From Amphritea sp. (GTDB taxonomy: Bacteria > Pseudomonadota > Gammaproteobacteria > Pseudomonadales > Nitrincolaceae): a DNA stretch of 10,723 nt. The position numbers and the translations under genes are program-made. This document shows positions 7,496 to 10,723 of this stretch, piece after piece. Positions within the stretch are counted from its first letter, which is position 1; each line of letters begins with the position of its first letter. The notes beneath the pieces were generated by a model. It was not told where the DNA came from. It made no database searches and was given only the letters and a program-made list of their open reading frames with translations. The DNA lies in the NCBI GenBank assembly GCA_024679635.1, contig JAIBDA010000040.1, forward strand, positions 1 through 10,723, written 5' to 3'.

Positions 7496-7702
7496 TTAAA
7501 TATCGTCAAACCAAAGCTCATCGTTAATTTGATGTTCGAGTTCTTTTTGTTGTTTGCGTTCTTCAATGGCACGTCGGTAGGTAAGGCTTTTCTTTGAGGC
7601 TTTCTTGAGTTTAGCCTGTTGTTTTTCCTCATCTATACCAACAATTATATCAAAGACTTCTGTTTGAATTTGACTGAGATCCTGATCTTTCCGTTTCAGC
7701 AT
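7496..7702 (-). CDS. Small highly charged hypothetical protein (possibly PA3496-like)
   Basis: This is a 68-residue protein with no signal peptide or membrane segment. It is rich in Lys, Glu and Gln and probably mostly helical. The C-terminal half, with RRAIEERKQQKELEHQ then an acidic DELWFDD end, recalls the small PA3496-type proteins of gammaproteobacteria, which carry an RRxIE...L motif near the C-terminus. That resemblance is from memory and weak. A real gene is supported by an ATG with AGGAA 8 nt upstream on the minus strand and by a shared bidirectional terminator just past its stop. It is separated from the regulator gene by about 209 bp, so it may have its own promoter. No function is proposed. 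Confidence 0.6.
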   Translation of the reverse strand: MLKRKDQDLSQIQTEVFDIIVGIDEEKQQAKLKKASKKSLTYRRAIEERKQQKELEHQINDELWFDDI

Positions 7703-7795
7703 AGCACTGGTTCCTATACCTTCTGCAAAATCTATCTGACAGCCTAAAACGAGGGCTGGCTAACAAATAATTTTACTTTATGGGTAACAGCTAGA

Positions 7796-7855
7796 CTCTT
7801 TTTTATAACAGAAAAAAGAGAATTTCAAGGATGCAGAGGCCTGAAAAGAGGCCTC
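7796..7855. repeat. Two inverted repeats downstream of the RpiR-family gene
   Basis: GAGGCC (7836-7841) and GGCCTC (7850-7855) flank an 8-base loop. Just beyond, CTCTTTTTT (7796-7804) and AAAAAAGAG (7812-7820) flank a 7-base loop. On the minus-strand transcript of the regulator these lie 57-116 nt after its stop. Neither has a clean trailing U-tract, so they are at best atypical terminators or 3'-end stabilising structures. The rest of 7703-7911 shows no gene. Confidence 0.35.
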
Positions 7856-7911
7856 AGCGGGAGAGATAGTGACGGAAGAATGTTACAGAAATGAGAAATA
7901 CCTTACAGAAA

Positions 7912-8793
7912 TCAGTCAGCGGGCTTTCGTAAAGGCAGGCGTTTATCGTTCTGACGCAGGCTCTTCAGGCTGCGCTTGATCGTTTTGAGGTGGTCGAGCA
8001 GTCCAGGCCCCAGTTTCATTGCTACACCGACGGCTAGAACATCAATCACTACCAGATGAACAACCCTTGAAGACATCAGCGTACTGAGGTCTTTATCTTC
8101 TTCCAGGTCGATATGAATTGATATCGATGCCAGATCCGCTAGAGGGGTATTGCTTGGGCAAAGTGATATAACGGTTACCCCGGCGTCTTTAACCAGTTTT
8201 ACCGAATGCAGTAGGTCCTTGGTGCGGCCAGTTTGAGATATAGCGATCACGACATCCTGCTCCGTAAGAGTCGTTGCTGATATCATCTGCATGTGTGGGT
8301 CTGAGTACGCAGAGGTAGCTATTTTTAAACGATGAAACTTGTGCTGTGCGTCATTACAGACGGGAGCGGATGCACCAAAACCATAGAGTTCCAGACGGTT
8401 AGTACTGGCAATGGCATCAATAGCCGTTTCAAGGGTTTCAGCGTTAAGCTCTTCCCGGACCCGCATCATATTGCCGACAGTTGAATCGAAAATCTTCTGC
8501 TTAAATTCGCTCACAGTATCTTTACTGTTGAGGGAGAATTGCTCGAAGTTAGCATTGCTCGCAAGGCCTTGTGCCAACGTTAGCTTAAAATCCTGAAACC
8601 CGTCATAGTTAAGTGCCCGACAGAACCGTACTACGGTAGGCTCACTCACATTAGCTTCGGAGGCCAGATCAACAATCCGCATATGGATTACATCCGCAGG
8701 GTTCTCCAGAACGTAGTCGGCCACTTTCTGTTCCGACTTACGGAGGTTGGATTTTGCATCAGCAATAGATTTAAGAAGGTTAAGGGACTGCAA
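7912..8793 (-). CDS. MurR/RpiR family transcriptional regulator, HexR-like
   Basis: The 293-residue product has an N-terminal RpiR helix-turn-helix (about 1-78) with VSEPTVVRFCRAL, in which Arg56 and Arg59 match the DNA-contacting arginines of HexR. A C-terminal SIS phosphosugar-binding domain (about 118-255) follows, with GFGASAP (Ser142) and SQTGRTKDL (Ser186). These align closely with the KDPG-contacting serines of Pseudomonas HexR (140 and 184). HexR represses Entner-Doudoroff and central carbon genes until KDPG binds. Two departures suggest a diverged paralogue: the HexR loop EDTDIYMPM is EDKDLSTLM here, and the usual Asn of the recognition helix (EPTVNRFCR) is Val. No zwf, edd or eda gene is nearby. 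The start is TTG with CGGA 7 nt upstream, and no in-frame ATG fits the family N-terminus. It is divergent from the TRAP binding-protein gene. Confidence 0.87.
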   Translation of the reverse strand: MQSLNLLKSIADAKSNLRKSEQKVADYVLENPADVIHMRIVDLASEANVSEPTVVRFCRALNYDGFQDFKLTLAQGLASNANFEQFSLNSKDTVSEFKQKIFDSTVGNMMRVREELNAETLETAIDAIASTNRLELYGFGASAPVCNDAQHKFHRLKIATSAYSDPHMQMISATTLTEQDVVIAISQTGRTKDLLHSVKLVKDAGVTVISLCPSNTPLADLASISIHIDLEEDKDLSTLMSSRVVHLVVIDVLAVGVAMKLGPGLLDHLKTIKRSLKSLRQNDKRLPLRKPAD

Positions 8794-8835
8794 GTTAGAT
8801 TCCGTCTTCAGGTTATGCGTAATGTAACGGCAATG

Positions 8836-8858
8836 AGTATATCAGTAATTTAGATTAA
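8836..8858 (-). promoter_or_regulatory. Candidate promoter and operator of the RpiR-family gene
   Basis: On the minus strand an extended -10 (TGA-TATACT, plus-strand 8836-8844) lies about 43 bp before the TTG start. There is no good -35 box, as is tolerated with an extended -10. Directly upstream, GTAAT-TTAG-ATTAA (8845-8858) is an imperfect palindrome resembling HexR sites (GTAAT-N3-ATTAC) but with a 4-base spacer. Its position fits autorepression. This is pattern matching by eye. Confidence 0.35.
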
Positions 8859-8911
8859 GAGGATAAACGCATAGCCTATTATTACCGCTATTTAGTTGTG
8901 AGAAAGGCCAT

Positions 8912-8930
8912 ATAGTAGAGGGCTTACTAT
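8912..8930. promoter_or_regulatory. Operator-like inverted repeat upstream of dctP
   Basis: ATAGTA and TACTAT flank a 7-base spacer (GAGGGCT), giving a 19-bp dyad. It lies about 87 bp before the dctP start in the divergent region. The spacing is typical for a dimeric repressor or activator site, but no known regulator motif is recognised. Confidence 0.25.
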
Positions 8931-9016
8931 TTGAAATTGCAGGATTTATAACTAGATGCTATGTTCATTGGGTTATGTATAAAAATAGAACAAAATGACG
9001 ATTAGGGAGAAGCCTT

Positions 9017-10147
9017 GTGAAACGTCGTGCGATTGTTAAAGTCCTGGGACTGGGTGCTGCTGCGGTAGGCCTGGCTGCTTGTACGGAACAAAAAGCTCCG
9101 GTTGCTGATTGTAAACCGGTTGCTCAGCCTGCTGCACCAGTAGCAGCTAAGCCTGAAACCATCGAATGGAAGATGGTGACAACCTGGCCAAAAAACTTCC
9201 CCGGTTTGGGGACGGGTGCGAATAACCTGGCCGACCTGATCGGTACAATGTCCGGCGGACGGATCAAAGTAAAAGTCTATGGTGCTAAAGAGTTAGTCGG
9301 CGCGCTAGAGATCTTTGATGCTGTATCCCGTGGTACTGCAGAAATGGGTCATGGTGCTGCATACTATTGGAAAGGTAAGACTCGTGCCGCACAGTTCTTT
9401 GCCGCGGTTCCTTTCGGGCTTACCGCGCAGGAGATGAATTCATGGCTGTATCACGGTGGTGGTATGGAACTATGGGAGGAGGTTTACGCCGAGTTCGGTC
9501 TGATTCCTGGTGCGGCGGGTAATACCGGTGTGCAGATGGGTGGTTGGTTTAACCGTGAGATTAACTCTGTAGACGACCTGAAAGGTCTGAAAATGCGTAT
9601 TCCGGGTCTGGGTGGTGAAGTACTCAAGCGGGCAGGTGGTACACCGGTACTGTTGCCAGGTGGTGAAATATTCCCATCACTACAGTCTGGAGCTATTGAT
9701 GCAACTGAGTGGGTAGGTCCATATAACGATATGGCTTTCGGTCTGCATAAAGCAGCTAAGTACTACTACTATCCGGGATGGCATGAGCCGGGCACAACCC
9801 TGGAAAGCTTCATCAATAAAGAAGCCTTTGAGAAGCTACCTGAGGATCTGCAGGTTATTGTACGTAGTGCTATTCGTGTGGCGAACCAGGATATGCTGGC
9901 TGACTTCACAGCGAAGAATAACCGAGCTCTGGAACAGTTGGTAAATGAACACGGTGTTGAATTGCGCCAGTTCCCGGATGAGGTTCTTAAGGAAATTAAG
10001 ACTTTATCAGATGCGGTAGTGTCTGAAGAGGCGGCGAAAGATCCAATGTCGCAGAAAGTCTTTGAGTCTTTCGTTAAGTTCCGTGATCAGGCCACCAAGT
10101 GGCATGCGGTATCTGAGCAGGCTTATCTGAACGCTCGATCTTTGTAA
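9017..10147 (+). CDS. dctP: TRAP transporter solute-binding lipoprotein, DctP/TakP type
   Basis: The 376-residue product has a short N-terminal signal with a twin-arginine start (KRRAIVK), a hydrophobic Gly/Ala/Leu stretch and a lipobox ending at Cys22 (LAAC). A Pro/Ala-rich linker follows, and the mature domain begins near 47 (IEWKMVTTWPKNFPG). It is therefore probably a lipid-anchored periplasmic receptor, perhaps Tat-exported. The domain is the DctP fold of the TakP subgroup, whose studied member binds 2-oxoacids such as pyruvate. Conserved ligand and cation site candidates are Gln173 (GVQMGGWF), Arg194 (KMRIPG), and Glu231-Trp232 (ATEWVGPYND). The start is GTG with AGGGAG 7 nt upstream. 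A terminator follows at once and no DctQ or DctM gene is in the window, so membrane partners must lie elsewhere. The exact substrate is unknown. Confidence 0.92.
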   Translation: MKRRAIVKVLGLGAAAVGLAACTEQKAPVADCKPVAQPAAPVAAKPETIEWKMVTTWPKNFPGLGTGANNLADLIGTMSGGRIKVKVYGAKELVGALEIFDAVSRGTAEMGHGAAYYWKGKTRAAQFFAAVPFGLTAQEMNSWLYHGGGMELWEEVYAEFGLIPGAAGNTGVQMGGWFNREINSVDDLKGLKMRIPGLGGEVLKRAGGTPVLLPGGEIFPSLQSGAIDATEWVGPYNDMAFGLHKAAKYYYYPGWHEPGTTLESFINKEAFEKLPEDLQVIVRSAIRVANQDMLADFTAKNNRALEQLVNEHGVELRQFPDEVLKEIKTLSDAVVSEEAAKDPMSQKVFESFVKFRDQATKWHAVSEQAYLNARSL

Positions 10148-10162
10148 GCTTTCTTATGTAAG

Positions 10163-10191
10163 AAAAAACAGGCTTTATTGCCTGTTTTTTT
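10163..10191 (+). terminator. Rho-independent terminator of dctP
   Basis: An 11-bp stem (10163-10173 with 10180-10190), core ACAGGC/GCCTGT, has a 6-base loop and a run of seven T. It closes the dctP transcript 15 bp after its stop, making the gene monocistronic on this side. The A-run on the left allows some activity in the other direction. Confidence 0.9.
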
Positions 10192-10302
10192 ATGCCTGAA
10201 ATTTCAGTTTTCAGAGGTTATCTCTGGAAGCGTGTATATAGTGACGCTGCATTTATGATGAAAGGTTCAAATGTGTATGCCTCAGGGACAGGAATGACTA
10301 AT

Positions 10303-10374
10303 GGTGATCAGACCCTACAGGGGAACCCTCTTTAGGTTAAGGGAAGTGGTACCTGATCCTACCTTGCCCCTGTA
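10303..10374 (+). other. Interleaved inverted repeats: candidate structured RNA or pseudoknot
   Basis: Two sets of complementary segments interleave. Set A is GATCAGACC (10306-10314) with GGT (10348-10350) and CTGATC (10353-10358); GGT (10303-10305) can add pairs with ACC (10361-10363). Set B is TACAGGGG (10316-10323) with CCCCTGTA (10367-10374), a perfect 8-bp match. The order A-B-A'-B' gives either a pseudoknot or two competing folds. If B forms, CCCT/AGGG (10326-10343) and GGTA/TACC (10348-10363) make a three-way junction inside it. No known riboswitch class is recognised. It lies in the gene-free stretch 10192-10548, upstream of the exported-protein gene. A TATGAT hexamer at 10254-10259 could be a -10 box, without a matching -35. 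Confidence 0.35.
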
Positions 10375-10430
10375 TTTAAAGCTTCTTTGCTAATGCCGTA
10401 AGGCTTACTTAACTAGATTTGCATCTTTCT

Positions 10431-10469
10431 TTATAACGTTTATATGGCGTTAAGGCTTAAATGTTATAA
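10431..10469. repeat. 12-bp inverted repeat upstream of the exported-protein gene
   Basis: TTATAACGTTTA (10431-10442) pairs with TAAATGTTATAA (10458-10469) with a single G-T mismatch in DNA, a wobble pair in RNA, around a 15-base centre. It starts about 118 bp before the next start codon and has no T-tract, so it is not a terminator. It may be a regulatory dyad or a leader hairpin. The rest of 10192-10548 holds a CTGAAATTTCAG palindrome at 10196-10207 and no convincing gene. Confidence 0.4.
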
Positions 10470-10548
10470 CGAGAATAGTAATTTTCAGCCGGATTTCAGG
10501 AAAGTCTCATATATTGAATGTGAATTGAAAACATATGAAGGTGTCGCC

Positions 10549-10723
10549 ATGAGTATTAAATTATTAACCGGTATTACTTTAGGCTTAGCAATGATCTCAT
10601 CTAGCGCGTTTGCTGCCAACACTATTCTAGAAGAGCCTTATTCAAGCCATGTGATAAATAATTCAAAATTTAATTCAAGCTATGGAACAAATGATTCAGA
10701 AATGCACAGCGCTTCTAATCAAG
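10549..10723 (+). CDS. Exported protein of unknown function, N-terminal part (partial)
   Basis: The first 58 residues are present and the gene continues past the window end. They begin with a clear Sec signal peptide: Lys4, a hydrophobic core LLTGITLGLAMI, and a probable signal peptidase I site after AFA at residue 22, before ANT. No cysteine is near the site, so it is not a lipoprotein. The mature start is rich in Ser and Asn and low in charge, with no recognisable domain. The start is ATG with AAGG 7 nt upstream. A 5-codon reading frame (ATG at 10535) overlaps the start in an ATGA arrangement, probably by chance. The protein should be periplasmic or secreted. Confidence 0.75.
   Translation, partial: MSIKLLTGITLGLAMISSSAFAANTILEEPYSSHVINNSKFNSSYGTNDSEMHSASNQ

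Noticed and set aside
8931..8983. Sigma-70 promoter for dctP (TTGCAG with TATGTT, or TATAAA at 8978)
   Set aside because: The matches to the consensus are weak or lack a -35 partner at 16-18 bp, so no promoter is called.
10192..10335. A 47-codon open frame starting MPEISVFRGYLW and ending before TAG at 10333
   Set aside because: Its ATG lies at the T-run of the dctP terminator, it has no Shine-Dalgarno, its end overlaps the interleaved inverted repeats, and the protein resembles nothing I know.
10316..10374. Resemblance to a TPP riboswitch (ACCTGATC near a GGGG-containing stem)
   Set aside because: The obligatory CTGAGA core and the GCGxAGGGA segment are absent, so the ACCTGATC match is taken as chance.

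Overview
This window looks like chromosomal DNA of a marine gammaproteobacterium, most like the Oceanospirillaceae and relatives (inference). The base composition looks close to balanced. The gene order atpC, then glmU, then glmS is typical of gammaproteobacteria, and the proteins resemble Pseudomonas and E. coli relatives throughout. No insertion sequences, tRNAs, rRNAs or CRISPR arrays were seen.

Layout. The left edge holds the last codons of atpC (ATP synthase epsilon subunit) and a terminator. A convergent TrmB-family regulator gene follows on the minus strand, and its stop codon abuts a 9-copy array of a 7-bp tandem repeat. Divergent from it is the glmU-glmS pair, which makes glucosamine-6-phosphate and then UDP-GlcNAc for peptidoglycan and LPS. 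A terminator separates glmS from a CodA-family cytosine deaminase. After it comes a membrane-anchored, single-domain glutamate-synthase-like FMN/Fe-S protein, ending in a bidirectional terminator. Two minus-strand genes follow: a small charged protein and an RpiR-family (HexR-like) regulator. Divergent from the regulator is a TRAP-type solute-binding lipoprotein of the TakP/DctP type, with its own terminator and no membrane subunits beside it. The last 530 bases hold a gene-free stretch rich in inverted repeats and the start of a gene for an exported protein, cut by the window end.

How the genes fit together. The centre has a nitrogen and amino-sugar theme. GlmS consumes glutamine, the deaminase releases ammonia from a pyrimidine, and the GltB-like protein belongs to the glutamate synthase fold family. 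The right part has a carbon-uptake theme, with a sugar-phosphate-sensing type regulator facing a binding protein of the 2-oxoacid type. These links are inferred from position and family.

The strongest unusual observation is in the deaminase. Every metal and catalytic residue of E. coli CodA is present at a constant offset of 5, but the residue equivalent to Asp314 is Ser309. Loss of Asp314 is the hallmark of bacterial 5-methylcytosine deaminases. Second is a set of interleaved inverted repeats at 10303-10374 that could form a pseudoknot or two competing RNA folds.
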